64,000 bases of DNA from Nonomuraea spiralis (GCF_014648435.1 NZ_BMRC01000010.1:364749-428748); one strand, 5' to 3'. Shown: positions 16,502 to 25,435, numbered from the stretch's first letter. The notes: generated from the sequence alone by a model not told the origin. Numbers and translations: made by a program.

Positions 16502-16541
16502 CCCGGTTCAGCCCATCCGCCGCTGCCTTAAGGTTCAAGCT

Positions 16542-17546
16542 GTGGATCAACGCGGAGCGAGCGCGACGACCGAACGAGCCCCGGCCGACGAGCGGCGGGC
16601 ACCCCGGCGGCCCAGGCGCTGGTTCGCCTGGACCGTGGTCGCGCTGCTGGCCGTGTGGGCGGCGCTGCGGGTGGGCGGTCTGGAGACCGGGTCCTTCCTC
16701 ACCCAGCTCATGACGGTGACGCCGATCGGCGCGGGGCTGGCCGCGCTGACCGCGCTGCTGTCGATGCTCAAGCGCAACCGTCCGGCGGCGCTCTGCGCGG
16801 CGCTCGTGGGCGTGGTGCTGGTCTCGTGCCTGATCCCGCGGACGTCCGGGGTGGCGGGGGAGGTGGCCGACGGCGTCTCGCTGCGGGTGTTGTCGATCAA
16901 CCTGTTCGGCCGGGCCGACGCCGAGACCGTGGTGCGCCTGGTGCGCGCGTACGACGTCCAGGTGTTCAGCGCGCTGGAGCTCACGCCTGACGCGGTCGCC
17001 CGGCTCGACGAGGCCGGGCTGCGCAAGCTGCTCCCCTACAGGGTGCTCCAGGACGCCGACGGCGCGATCGGCAGCGGCCTGTTCGCCAAATACCCGCTCA
17101 GGCCGCTGACCGGCCTGTTCACCCCGATCGGCCACAACATGCCGGCCGCCACGCTGTCCGTGCCCGCCGGTGGCAAGGTCGAGATCGTGGCTGTCCACCC
17201 CAACCCGCCGCTCGGCCCGAAGGTGGACGAGTGGAACGCCTCGCTCAAGGCACTGCCGTCCCCGTCTCCGTCGGTGGTCAGGATCCTGGCCGGCGACTTC
17301 AACGCCAGCCTCGACCACCGTGCCTTCCGCGACCTGCTGGCCCGCGGTTACGTGGACGCGGCCGACCAGGTGGGCAAGGGGCTCGTACCGACCTGGCCCA
17401 ACGGCCGGGCGATCCCGCCGATCATCGCCATCGACCACGTCCTGGCCGACCGCCGGGTGGGTGTGGCCAGTACGGAGATCCTCGACGTGCCGGGCACCGA
17501 CCACCGCGGCGTCTTCGCCGACCTCCGCCTGCCCGACCTCGGCTGA
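16542..17546 (+). CDS. Membrane-anchored endonuclease/exonuclease/phosphatase (EEP) family protein
   Basis: A 334-residue protein with three N-terminal hydrophobic segments (about 28-105) followed by an EEP-fold hydrolase domain facing out (about 110-334). Motifs of the fold are visible: LRVLSINLFGRA (metal-side Asn), the VFSALELTP segment (Glu ligand), LAGDFNASLDHRAF, and a final TDHRGVFADL (catalytic Asp-His). Family members cut phosphodiesters in nucleic acids, sphingomyelin or inositol phosphates; the substrate is not predictable. The start is GTG 16542 with no clear ribosome site. The gene converges on the acyl-CoA ligase across an octamer repeat. Confidence 0.88.
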   Translation: MDQRGASATTERAPADERRAPRRPRRWFAWTVVALLAVWAALRVGGLETGSFLTQLMTVTPIGAGLAALTALLSMLKRNRPAALCAALVGVVLVSCLIPRTSGVAGEVADGVSLRVLSINLFGRADAETVVRLVRAYDVQVFSALELTPDAVARLDEAGLRKLLPYRVLQDADGAIGSGLFAKYPLRPLTGLFTPIGHNMPAATLSVPAGGKVEIVAVHPNPPLGPKVDEWNASLKALPSPSPSVVRILAGDFNASLDHRAFRDLLARGYVDAADQVGKGLVPTWPNGRAIPPIIAIDHVLADRRVGVASTEILDVPGTDHRGVFADLRLPDLG

Positions 17547-17564
17547 GCCGCCCGACCGCCCAAG

Positions 17565-17612
17565 CTGCCCTGCTGCCCGACTGCCCGACTGCCCTGCTGC
17601 CCTGCTGCCCGG
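17565..17612. repeat. 8-bp tandem repeat, six copies
   Basis: Six consecutive octamers CTGCCCTG, CTGCCCGA, CTGCCCGA, CTGCCCTG, CTGCCCTG, CTGCCCGG in the gap between two convergent genes. Slippage-prone; no coding role. Confidence 0.8.
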
Positions 17613-17627
17613 CGTCCTGCCCGGCGG

Positions 17628-19115
17628 TCAGGCTCGCTGCTCTCTGTAGCGCTCTCTGAGCCTGGCCTTGAGCAGTTTGCCGGCGCCGTTCTTCGGGAGT
17701 TCCGCGACGAACTCCAGATACTTCGGGATCTTGAAGCGGGCCAGGCGGCCGTCCAGGTGCGCCAGCAGCTCGTCGGGCTCCGCGCTCATGCCCGCTCGCA
17801 GCACGACCAGCGCCTTGCCGGCCTCTCCCCACTTCTCGTCCGGTACGCCGATCACCGCGCACTCGGCCACCGCCGGATGCTCGTACAGCAGGCTCTCGAC
17901 CTCGGCCGGGTAGACGTTCTCGCCGCCGGAGATGTACATGTCGCTGATCCGGCCGGAGATGCGGACGTACCCGTCCGCGTCGGTCACGCCGAGGTCGCCC
18001 GACCTGAACCAGCCGTCGGCCGACAGTGCCTTCGCCGTCTCCTCCGGGCGTCGCCAGTAGCCGGGCATCACGTTGGGGCCCTGCACGTACACCTCGCCGG
18101 GCTCTCCGGGGACGGCGGGCGAGCCGTCGGCGGCGACCAGCCGCACGTCGGAGAAGAAGCACGGCACCCCGGCCGAGCCGAGCTTGCCGTCCGGGTGCCC
18201 CGCCCCGAGGAAGAGCGCGCCCGGCGAGGTCTCCGTCATGCCGTACCCCTGAAGGAAGGTCAGCCCCCGCTCCCGGTACGCCCTGATCAGCGCCTCGGGC
18301 ACCGGCGCTCCCCCGCACAGCAGGTGCCGCAGGCTGGACAGGTCGGCCGTCGCCCAGCGCGGCGACCCCGCGAGGGCCGCGAACATCGACGGCACCCCGA
18401 ACATCATCGTCACCCGCTCGGACTCGACCAGATCGAACGTCCTGTCCACCCCGAAGGACGGCTCCAGCAACGCCCTGCCGCCCTTGAGCACGGTGGGCAC
18501 GAGCGTCTGCGCCAGGGCCGCGATGTGGAACAACGGCGCGCTGACCAGCGTCACCTCGTCGTGCGCGAGCGGCACGTCGACCAGCAGGTTGACCGCGTTC
18601 CAGATGAGGTTGGCGTGGGTGAGCATGGCGCCCTTGGGGCGTCCCGTGGTGCCCGAGGTGTACATGATCAGGCAGATGTCGTCCTGGCTCACCGGCTCGT
18701 CGAGGGGGCCGGCGGGCGCGCCGGCGATCAGCTCCTCGAAGGCGTCCTGGGTCAGGTGGCGGCCGGGCAGCCCGCCGCCGTCCTGGCCCTCGCCGAGCAC
18801 GACCACCCGGGCGCCGGAGTCGTCCAGGACGAAACGCAGCTCGGGCGCGGCCAGCCGGGTGTTGAGCGGGACGAACACCGCTCCGAGCAGCCCCGCGGCG
18901 AAGAACGTCTCCACCAGGGACGGGTGATTTGGCCCGAGATAGGCGATCCGGTCGCCGCGTCCCACATCCAGGTCGGCGAACGCGCGGGCCAGCCGCGTGA
19001 CCCGGTCGTACAGATCGCCGTAGGTCCGGTCGATTCCCGGGTAGCCGACCGCCGGCCGGCCGGGCGTCATCCGCGCCCTGCGTGCCGGCCAAGACCCAAG
19101 CCCCTGATTCCTCAT
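17628..19115 (-). CDS. AMP-dependent acyl-CoA synthetase/ligase
   Basis: A 495-residue ANL-superfamily enzyme that activates a carboxylic acid with ATP and joins it to CoA. Core motifs in order: MYTSGTTGRPKG (phosphate loop), LQGYGMTETSPG (adenine/acyl site), GWFRSGDLGVTDADGY (ribose-binding Asp), ISGGENVYPAEVE (hinge) and the C-terminal NGAGKLLKARL with the adenylation lysine. The acid is probably medium- or long-chain or aryl, but this cannot be read off. Longer frames exist upstream, yet ATG 19115 has AAGGAG 7 bases before it and matches family starts. A CAAGCGCTTG palindrome lies 38 bp upstream, suggesting TetR/FadR-type control. Confidence 0.92.
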   Translation of the reverse strand: MRNQGLGSWPARRARMTPGRPAVGYPGIDRTYGDLYDRVTRLARAFADLDVGRGDRIAYLGPNHPSLVETFFAAGLLGAVFVPLNTRLAAPELRFVLDDSGARVVVLGEGQDGGGLPGRHLTQDAFEELIAGAPAGPLDEPVSQDDICLIMYTSGTTGRPKGAMLTHANLIWNAVNLLVDVPLAHDEVTLVSAPLFHIAALAQTLVPTVLKGGRALLEPSFGVDRTFDLVESERVTMMFGVPSMFAALAGSPRWATADLSSLRHLLCGGAPVPEALIRAYRERGLTFLQGYGMTETSPGALFLGAGHPDGKLGSAGVPCFFSDVRLVAADGSPAVPGEPGEVYVQGPNVMPGYWRRPEETAKALSADGWFRSGDLGVTDADGYVRISGRISDMYISGGENVYPAEVESLLYEHPAVAECAVIGVPDEKWGEAGKALVVLRAGMSAEPDELLAHLDGRLARFKIPKYLEFVAELPKNGAGKLLKARLRERYREQRA

Positions 19116-19152
19116 CGGCACTCCTTGACGGTCAGCACTCAAGCTAGGACAC

Positions 19153-19162
19153 CAAGCGCTTG
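19153..19162. promoter_or_regulatory. CAAGCGCTTG palindrome before the acyl-CoA ligase
   Basis: A perfect 10-bp palindrome set in ACCAAGCGCTTGATG, in the 167-bp gap between the divergent ligase and dehydrogenase genes. It is of the type seen for TetR-family lipid regulators. The regulator is not nearby. Confidence 0.45.
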
Positions 19163-19282
19163 ATGTCATCGAAATGCCGGACTTTCCCCACCCTTCCTCC
19201 ACGGGTGCGTGATCCAGCACCATCAAGGGACATCTTCCGCAAGCCCGGCACCCGCTGACGGGATGCCGCCGAGAGGACCCAG

Positions 19283-20299
19283 GTGAACGTACGACGTCCG
19301 CGTGCCCTGCTCGTCATGGACCCCGCGAGCTTCGCCGAGCAGTTCCACGAGCCGCAACTACGGCGGCTGAGCGAGCTGGCCGAGGTCGGCGACCCGGTCT
19401 CGACCGCGGACCTGGACACGCCCGAGGCACGCCGCGCGCTGCGCGCGGCCGAGGTGCTGGTGACCTCGTGGGGCTGCCCGCCCCTGACCGCCGAGCGCCT
19501 GGCGGACGCGCCCCGCCTGCGCGCGGTCTTCCACTGCGCCGGCTCGGTACGCGGGTTCGCCACCGACGAGGTCTGGCGCCGCGGCCTCCTCGTCACCAGC
19601 GCGGCCGGCGAGAACGCGATCCCGGTGGCCGAGTTCACCCTGGCCGCGATCATCCTGGCCGGGAAGAAGGCGCCGTTCCTCGCCCAGGACGCGCGCCGGC
19701 ACCGCGAGAACTGGCCCTACCCGGCCCACCGAGGCGAGCTGTCCAACCGCGGCCGGACGGTCGGCGTCGTCGGCTTCTCCCGGGTGGGCCGCCGGGTCGT
19801 GGACCTGCTGCGCGTGCTGGAGCTGGGCGAGGTGCTGGTCGCCGATCCGTACGCGGACGCGGACGAGGTGCGCGCGGCCGGCGCCCGCCCGGTCGCGCTG
19901 CCCGAGCTGCTGGCCCGCTGCGACGTGCTCACCCTGCACGTACCGGCGCTGCCGGCCACCCGGCACCTGATCGGGGCCGCCGAGCTGGCCCTGCTGCGCG
20001 ACGGCGCGACGGTGATCAACACCGCGCGCGGTTCCGTCCTGGACACCGCCGCGCTGGAGCGCAAGTGCGCCGCCGGCCGGATCGACGCCATCCTCGACGT
20101 CACCGACCCCGAACCGCTGCCGGCCGGGTCACCGCTGTACGACCTGCCCAACGTCATGCTCACCCCGCACGTCGCCGGCTCGCTCGGCTCGGAGACCCGG
20201 CGGCTGAGCGAGAGCGCCCTCGACGAGCTCGACCGTTACGTCTCGGGCCGCCCGCCCCGAGCCGCCGTGACCGCGGACGACCTCACCGTGACCGCCTGA
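19283..20299 (+). CDS. D-isomer-specific 2-hydroxyacid dehydrogenase
   Basis: A 338-residue NAD(P)-dependent dehydrogenase of the phosphoglycerate/formate dehydrogenase family. The nucleotide-binding loop reads VGVVGFSRVGRRVVDLL. The catalytic trio is visible: arginine in NTARGSVLD, the acidic residue in DVTDPEPLPAGSPL and histidine in MLTPHVAGSLGSE. Length is normal. The start is GTG 19283 with GAGGA about 7 bases upstream. Substrate is unknown. It is divergent from the acyl-CoA ligase. Confidence 0.92.
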   Translation: MNVRRPRALLVMDPASFAEQFHEPQLRRLSELAEVGDPVSTADLDTPEARRALRAAEVLVTSWGCPPLTAERLADAPRLRAVFHCAGSVRGFATDEVWRRGLLVTSAAGENAIPVAEFTLAAIILAGKKAPFLAQDARRHRENWPYPAHRGELSNRGRTVGVVGFSRVGRRVVDLLRVLELGEVLVADPYADADEVRAAGARPVALPELLARCDVLTLHVPALPATRHLIGAAELALLRDGATVINTARGSVLDTAALERKCAAGRIDAILDVTDPEPLPAGSPLYDLPNVMLTPHVAGSLGSETRRLSESALDELDRYVSGRPPRAAVTADDLTVTA

Positions 20300-20345
20300 C
20301 CCGTCCGCGCGCCGGCCGGCCGGGTGTGCTTCGTTCGGTCACGAC

Positions 20346-21566
20346 TTGAACACTGCCGCCGAACGATCCCGGCGGCCGGGCTGGAATGTCGCCATGGGCC
20401 TCTTCCCGCGTCCGCCCCGGGTCTCCGCCCGGCCGCGCGAACCGCGTCCGCCCCGGGTCTCCGCCCGGCCGCCCGAGCTGCGTCCGCCCCGCTCGATGTG
20501 GTGGTGGACCCTTCCCGCCGCGCTGCTGATCGGCGCCGCCGCATGGGCCACCACCGCCTGGCTGCTCCAGGATCTGAACACGGTTCCGGTGTCCGGCCGG
20601 GTCGCCGCCCGGATCGAGGCCGTCCGCACCGCCCTGGCCGCCGCGGCCGGCGTCGGCGCCGCGGTCACCCTGCTGCTGGCCGTACGCCGGCAGCGCCACC
20701 AGGAGCTGGCCACCGCGCACACCACCCACGACGCCAACGAACGCCGGGTCACCGAGCTGTACACCAAGGCGGTCGAGCACCTCGGCAGCGACCAGGCCGC
20801 GATCCGCCTCGGCGGCATGTACGCCCTGGAACGCCTCGCCGAGCACACCCCCGCGCTCCAGGGAACCGTCGCGGAGGTGATCTGCGCGTATCTCCGCGGG
20901 CCCTGGACGCCGCCCGCACGCCGGAAGGCGTCCGCCGTACCGGCCGGGCCGGATCCGCGCGAGGAACGGCAGGTGCGCCTCGCCGCCCAGCGCATCCTGG
21001 CCAGGCATCTGCACCACTCCCCTCCTCCGGCGCGTCGCTGGTGGCAGCCGCGCGACTCCGGCGACGCGGACCGGCTGCACTGGCCCGGCACCCGCCTCGA
21101 TCTCACGGGCGCGACCCTCGTCGACTTCGAGTTCGTCGAGTGCCGCGTGGCCGACGCCGACTTCCGGGAGGCGACCTTCGCCGGTGAGACCATGTTCGCG
21201 GCGACGACGTTCACCGGCCGCGCGAACTTCGCCGGGGCGACCTTCACCGGCGACGCCAGTTTCACTTGGGTCACCTTCGCCGACGGCCACCCGGGACTCG
21301 ACGGCGCCGACTTCGACGGCGCGACCTTCGCCGACGACGCGAGTTTCCGTCATGCGACCTTCACCCGCAGCCCCCGATTCGAGAGGACGGCCTTCCTGCG
21401 GGACGCCGTGTTCGACGGGGCGGTCTTCGGCGGAGGGGCCAGGTTCGTCGGCACGGCCGTCGTCGGCGAGGTCTCCTTCGTCGCGGTGAAGGGACTGGAG
21501 ATGACCGGCCTGCCGGCCGGGCGGCAGCGGTGGCGGCGGATCGTCCGGCGGCGCGGCCGTGGCTGA
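20346..21566 (+). CDS. Membrane pentapeptide-repeat protein
   Basis: About 406 residues if read from TTG 20346; an in-frame ATG at 20394 would remove 16 residues and neither start has a strong ribosome site. After a Pro/Arg-rich head containing a 12-residue duplication (PRVSARPxEPRP units), two hydrophobic helices follow (about 52-74 and 90-112), then the conserved actinobacterial segment ERRVTELYTKAVEHLGSD with RLGGMYALERLAE, and finally pentapeptide repeats (about 240-385) of the A(D/N/S)FxxATF type. Repeat proteins of this kind form a right-handed beta-helix. Here it would be a cytoplasmic, membrane-tethered scaffold; no enzymatic motif is seen. Confidence 0.85.
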   Translation: MNTAAERSRRPGWNVAMGLFPRPPRVSARPREPRPPRVSARPPELRPPRSMWWWTLPAALLIGAAAWATTAWLLQDLNTVPVSGRVAARIEAVRTALAAAAGVGAAVTLLLAVRRQRHQELATAHTTHDANERRVTELYTKAVEHLGSDQAAIRLGGMYALERLAEHTPALQGTVAEVICAYLRGPWTPPARRKASAVPAGPDPREERQVRLAAQRILARHLHHSPPPARRWWQPRDSGDADRLHWPGTRLDLTGATLVDFEFVECRVADADFREATFAGETMFAATTFTGRANFAGATFTGDASFTWVTFADGHPGLDGADFDGATFADDASFRHATFTRSPRFERTAFLRDAVFDGAVFGGGARFVGTAVVGEVSFVAVKGLEMTGLPAGRQRWRRIVRRRGRG

Positions 21567-21628
21567 CCTGGGCGAACTCGCCGGGGCTCGCGAGGTGAGG
21601 GCGGGCGCCTGCCGGTCGGTGGCGGCGG

Positions 21629-22675
21629 TCAGCACAGGGCGGCGTCGAGGGCGGCGAACAGGTGCTTGTCGTTCTCCGGGGTGCCGGTGACGTAGACGGT
21701 GGCGGCCCGGCCGGCGCGGTCGCGGCCGCTGAGCACGCGTACCCCCGGCAGCCCGCCGTCGTGCATCCAGGCCGGTCCGCAGCTCAACGGGTAGGTGTAC
21801 ACGCCGAGCCCGTACCGGCTGCCCTGGGGGTCGGAGGCGGGGACGGCCCCGGTGAGCATGGTACGCAGCGTGCGCTCGGGGACGGCCTGCCAGAACCGGT
21901 TGAGGTCCTCCGGCGTGGAGACCAGGCCGCCGCCGGCGCCGAACGCGTAGCCGGGAAGCTGGGTCATGTCCGTCTCGCCGTCCTTGGGGGCGGCGGGGTT
22001 GAGGCCATAGGTGTGGGCGTGCCTGCCGCGGATGCCGAGCTCGCCCTGCTTCGGCCAGTACGTGCCCGGCAGCCCCTTGAGCACTCCCTCCTCGGTCACC
22101 CGGCGGAAGTCCTTGCCGGTCACCTTCTCGATGATCATGCCAGCGACCAGGTAGTTGGTGTTGGAGTACGACCACCGGCCACCCGGCTCGCCGGTGAAGG
22201 GGCGGGCCAGCGCGAGCGCGAGGTGGTCGGCGGGGACGGCCGGCTTGGTCCAGTCGACCAGGTCGAAGTACTCGGGCAGGCCGCTGGTGTGCTGGAGCAA
22301 CTGGCGGACGGTCACCCGGGCGCCGCGCAGCGAGCCGGGCAGGTAGTGCTCCACCTGCTCGTCCAGGCTCACCTTGCCGTCGGCGACCAGTCGCATCACC
22401 GCCGCCGCGATCACCGGCTTGGTCACACTGGCGGCGCGGAAGCGGCCGTCGCCGCCGACCATCGGCCTGCCGGTGCCGCGCTCGGCGGTGCCGGAGGTCC
22501 AGGTGGTCGTACGGCCGTCGCGCTCGCGTACCGAGACCACCGCGCCGGCCAGGCCGTCCTGCTTGGTCAACCGGTCGATCTCACGCTGCACGCCGCCGCC
22601 GGTCGCGGCCATGGCGGGTGAGGCCGCTCCCAGCAGAACGGTCGCGGCGGCCGCGGCAGCAATGTACTTGTTCAT
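21629..22675 (-). CDS. Secreted serine hydrolase (beta-lactamase / DD-carboxypeptidase fold)
   Basis: A 348-residue exported class C-like serine hydrolase. Signal peptide (1-23, ending SPAMA). Catalytic motifs: SVTK (nucleophile S83, base K86), YSN (170-172) and HDGG in place of the HxG/KTG triad. Such proteins act as DD-carboxypeptidases, esterases or D-aminopeptidases on wall or small substrates. Length and motif spacing are normal. The ATG at 22675 has GAGGAG about 9 bases upstream. Confidence 0.92.
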   Translation of the reverse strand: MNKYIAAAAAATVLLGAASPAMAATGGGVQREIDRLTKQDGLAGAVVSVRERDGRTTTWTSGTAERGTGRPMVGGDGRFRAASVTKPVIAAAVMRLVADGKVSLDEQVEHYLPGSLRGARVTVRQLLQHTSGLPEYFDLVDWTKPAVPADHLALALARPFTGEPGGRWSYSNTNYLVAGMIIEKVTGKDFRRVTEEGVLKGLPGTYWPKQGELGIRGRHAHTYGLNPAAPKDGETDMTQLPGYAFGAGGGLVSTPEDLNRFWQAVPERTLRTMLTGAVPASDPQGSRYGLGVYTYPLSCGPAWMHDGGLPGVRVLSGRDRAGRAATVYVTGTPENDKHLFAALDAALC

Positions 22676-22784
22676 CAGGACATCTCCTCAGAGGGTGGCG
22701 ATGTCCCAATCTTTGGGCGTTCCGCTCCCAAGATCAGTCACGTGGGCCCGCTTGTTCCGGTGGGGCCGGCCCTACCGGAACTGG

Positions 22785-23375
22785 TCAGGCCCGCGAGGGG
22801 GCGTCCTGGGCCGCCGCGCCGCGTGGTTTCCAGCCGGGGGGCGGGTCCTCGCCGACGAGCCCGTCGACGGCCTCGCGGAGCAGGTCGGCGTGGCCGGTGT
22901 GGCGGCCGTACTCCTCGATGAGGTCGCACAGCAGGCGGCGCAGGCTGGCGTGGCGGCCGTCGGGCCAGGACAGGTGGACGAGCTGCTCGGGGCCGCCCTC
23001 GGCGAGCGCGGCGTCGATGCGGGCGCGGGCGCGCTCGACCGCGGCGTCCCAGAGGGTGTACAGCTCGGCGGGGGTGTCGCGCTCGGCGGAGGTGAACGGC
23101 CAGTCGGGGCCGTCCCAGCCGGAGGACTCCCACGGCTCGCCGAGCGGGGCGCCGGTCAGCCTGACGGTGGTCAGGTGATCCTCGACGAGGGCCAGGTGCT
23201 TGAGCAGGCCGCCGAGGGTCAGCGCCGAGGCGCCGACGCGGGCGCGCAGCCCGGCGGCGTCGAGGCCGTCGGCCTTCCAGCGGAAGGTCGTACGCAGGCG
23301 GTCGAGCGCACCGAGCAGGTGGTCGGCCTCGCTGCCCGCGAGGGGCGGCTCCCAGGGGGTGTCACTGTCGCTCAC
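22785..23375 (-). CDS. DinB/DUF664-family (mycothiol-transferase-like) protein
   Basis: A 196-residue four-helix-bundle protein of the DinB/DUF664 group. In actinobacteria this group includes metal-dependent thiol transferases that use mycothiol. The three metal-binding histidines are in HLALVEDHL (middle) and YGRHTGHADLLREAVDG (end), the typical arrangement, and WPFTSAERDTPAELYTLW is the usual linker. The start is GTG 23375, weak ribosome site. Substrate unknown. A small CCCACCGACAAT direct repeat (23394-23417) lies just upstream. Confidence 0.85.
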   Translation of the reverse strand: MSDSDTPWEPPLAGSEADHLLGALDRLRTTFRWKADGLDAAGLRARVGASALTLGGLLKHLALVEDHLTTVRLTGAPLGEPWESSGWDGPDWPFTSAERDTPAELYTLWDAAVERARARIDAALAEGGPEQLVHLSWPDGRHASLRRLLCDLIEEYGRHTGHADLLREAVDGLVGEDPPPGWKPRGAAAQDAPSRA

Positions 23376-23540
23376 GCCGACACCCTAGACACCACCACCG
23401 ACAATCCCACCGACAATCCCACCGCCATCCAACGCCACCCCCGGCCCCGGGCGACGGCGCCTGGCGGCCCCGGGCTCGCGGATCGTGGCGGCCCGGGGGC
23501 GGCGGCCCCACCTCGGCCGCGCTTCCGGCCCCATCAGCGG

Positions 23541-24362
23541 TCAGCGGAAGGCGGCGGCGTTGCGGGTGGCCCAGGCGGTGAACGGGTGTGCCGGGCGGCC
23601 GAGGACACGTTCGACGTCGGGGCTGACACGCCGCTCCTCGGGCGTGGGCTCGCCCAGGATGGCGAGGGTGCCCTCCACCACGGGCGGCGGCATGACCCGC
23701 GCCATCTGGGCGCGGGCGGCCTCGCGGGTCTGCTCGGCGAAGCGCACCGGCTCGCCCAGCGCGGCCCCGATCGCCGCCGCCCGTTCCCTCGGTGTGGTGG
23801 CCTCGGGCCCGGTCAGCACGTACGTCGCCCCGTCGTGCCCGTCCTCCCGCAGGACCGCGGCCGCCACGGCGGCGACGTCGTCGGGGTCGACGAAGGGCAG
23901 GCCGACGTCGCCGAAGGGCGCCTCGGCGGTGCGGTGCGCCCGTACGGGCTCGGCCCAGGCGAAGGCGTTGGAGGCCATGCCGCCCGAACGCAGGACCGTC
24001 CACACCAGGCCCGACCCGCGTACGGCCTCCTCGAACCGGGCGGCGTGCGGGTAGGCCCCCGGCCGCGTGCCGACGCCCTGGCTGGACAGCAGGACGATCC
24101 GGCGGACGCCCGCCTCCCGCGCGGCCTCGACGACGCCCTGCGGGTCCTCCCCCGCCACCAGCAGGAACAGCGCGTCCGCGCCCGCGAGGGCCGGACGCAG
24201 GCCGGCGGGGTCGCCCAGGTCGGCGGCGACGGCCCGCACACCCGGCGGCACGTCGGCCTCGGTGATGCGGCGGGCGACGGCGGTGACCGGCAGGCCCTCC
24301 CCGGCCAGCAGGCCCACCAGCGGGCGGCCGACGTTCCCCGTGGCACCGGTGACGACGATCAT
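23541..24362 (-). CDS. NmrA-like NAD(P)H-binding protein (atypical SDR)
   Basis: A 273-residue protein of the NmrA/quinone-reductase-2-like atypical short-chain dehydrogenase group. The dinucleotide loop VTGATGNVGRPLV starts the protein, VVAAREAG and VLLSSQGVGTRPG follow, and TYVLTGPEA with TPRERAAAIG is the usual C-terminal substrate lid. Members reduce quinones or act as redox sensors. The ATG at 24362 has AAGGAGAA about 7 bases upstream. The promoter region carries a 19-bp inverted repeat that also overlaps the end of a decayed monooxygenase gene. Confidence 0.9.
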   Translation of the reverse strand: MIVVTGATGNVGRPLVGLLAGEGLPVTAVARRITEADVPPGVRAVAADLGDPAGLRPALAGADALFLLVAGEDPQGVVEAAREAGVRRIVLLSSQGVGTRPGAYPHAARFEEAVRGSGLVWTVLRSGGMASNAFAWAEPVRAHRTAEAPFGDVGLPFVDPDDVAAVAAAVLREDGHDGATYVLTGPEATTPRERAAAIGAALGEPVRFAEQTREAARAQMARVMPPPVVEGTLAILGEPTPEERRVSPDVERVLGRPAHPFTAWATRNAAAFR

Positions 24363-24378
24363 GTCAGTTCTCCTTGAT

Positions 24379-24436
24379 TAGTTAGTTGCCTGACTGAGAA
24401 GACCGTAGCACAGAAAGTCAGTCAGGCAACTAACTA
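24379..24436. promoter_or_regulatory. 19-bp perfect inverted repeat, 20-bp spacer, upstream of the NmrA gene
   Basis: TAGTTAGTTGCCTGACTGA (24379-24397) and its exact complement (24418-24436). Each arm itself looks like a MarR/TetR/HxlR-type site. The right arm includes the TAG stop of the FAD-monooxygenase remnant. No regulator gene is adjacent, so it may have been lost with the sequence that removed the monooxygenase. Confidence 0.75.
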
Positions 24437-24667
24437 CTTTTCTCGATCCCGGCCGAGCACCCCGGCCAGGACCCGCCGCAACTCGTTCTCCGGCTGCGCC
24501 GGGAGCGAGGCGGCGCGCCAGGCGACGAACCCGTCCGGCCGTACGAGGGCCGCGCCGGTCGCGGTGATGCCGTACACGTCCGGGAAGCGGGCGTCGTCGA
24601 TCCGGTGGACGTCGAGGTCCAGCGAGGCCGCCGCCTTCCCGGCGGCTTCGGCCCGCCCGAGCCCCCG
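24434..24667 (-). pseudogene. FAD-dependent monooxygenase, C-terminal remnant
   Basis: About 77 codons in a minus-strand frame that has no start and is closed upstream by TGA at 24668-24670. The reading contains AAASLDLDVHRI then PDVYGITATGAALVRPDG and FVAWRA, ending ELRRVLAGVLGRDREK. This is the thioredoxin-like C-terminal segment of class A aromatic flavin monooxygenases (polyketide/phenol hydroxylase type). The FAD-binding body is entirely absent: the neighbouring mgtC-like gene begins 43 bp further on. I read it as the tail of a deleted gene. Confidence 0.75.
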
Positions 24668-24709
24668 TCAGAGGTGTGAATCCCCCGTAGGCCGGGGACA
24701 TCTGGGCAA

Positions 24710-25435
24710 ATGGGGACGGCGCTCGCTGCCGCGAATCTGACCGGGCAAGGGTGGACCCAGCTGGGCGAACTGGGTCTGGCCCTGCTGTTGTCGGCCGCCA
24801 TCGGCCTCGAACGCGAGATCCGCCAGAAGAGCGCGGGCCTGCGTACGCACACGCTGGTCGGCTTCGCCGCCGCCCTGATCATGCTGGTGTCCAAGTACGG
24901 CTTCGCCGATGTCCTGGGCGAGCACGTCACCCTCGACCCCTCCCGGGTCGCCGCGCAGATCGTGTCGGGCATCGGGTTCATCGGCGGCGGCCTGATCTTC
25001 GTCCGCCGGGACGCGGTACGCGGCCTGACCACCGCCGCCGTGGTCTGGCTGACCTGCGCGGTCGGCATGGCCGCCGGAGCCGGCCTGTGGCTGCTGGCCG
25101 TCGCCGTCACCGCGGGTCACTTCCTGGTCGTGTTCGCCTTCACCCCGCTCGCCGCCCGGCTGCCCCGCTCGAAGTACGCCCAGTCGCGCCTGCACCTGAC
25201 CTACCTCGACCGCCACGGCGCGCTCCGGCGCGTGCTGGCCCTGTGCGGCGAGAAGGACTTCGTCATCGCCGAACTCAACCTGGAACGCGACAGCGAGCGC
25301 AAGGACCGGCAGTCGGTCTCGATCTGGCTAGTCGTCCAGGGCTCGGGGCCGGTCGAGGAACTGGTCACCGAACTGCTGGACATCGACGGCGTGCTCGGCG
25401 TCTCCAGCGACGAACTCGACGTCACCACGCCCTGA
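24710..25435 (+). CDS. MgtC/SapB-family membrane protein
   Basis: A 241-residue inner-membrane protein. Four to five hydrophobic segments occupy residues 15-145, with the family hallmarks AAIGLEREIRQKSAGLRTHTL and IVSGIGFIGGGLIF; a cytoplasmic ACT-like C-terminal domain follows (about 160-241). MgtC proteins aid growth in low magnesium or acid, in some bacteria by acting on the ATP synthase. The start ATG 24710 lacks a strong ribosome site. It follows directly on the deleted monooxygenase. Confidence 0.92.
   Translation: MGTALAAANLTGQGWTQLGELGLALLLSAAIGLEREIRQKSAGLRTHTLVGFAAALIMLVSKYGFADVLGEHVTLDPSRVAAQIVSGIGFIGGGLIFVRRDAVRGLTTAAVVWLTCAVGMAAGAGLWLLAVAVTAGHFLVVFAFTPLAARLPRSKYAQSRLHLTYLDRHGALRRVLALCGEKDFVIAELNLERDSERKDRQSVSIWLVVQGSGPVEELVTELLDIDGVLGVSSDELDVTTP

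Noticed and set aside
24430..25110. 226-codon minus-strand frame starting inside the MgtC gene
   Set aside because: Wrong frame; the monooxygenase remnant is read in another frame, and the rest is antisense to mgtC.
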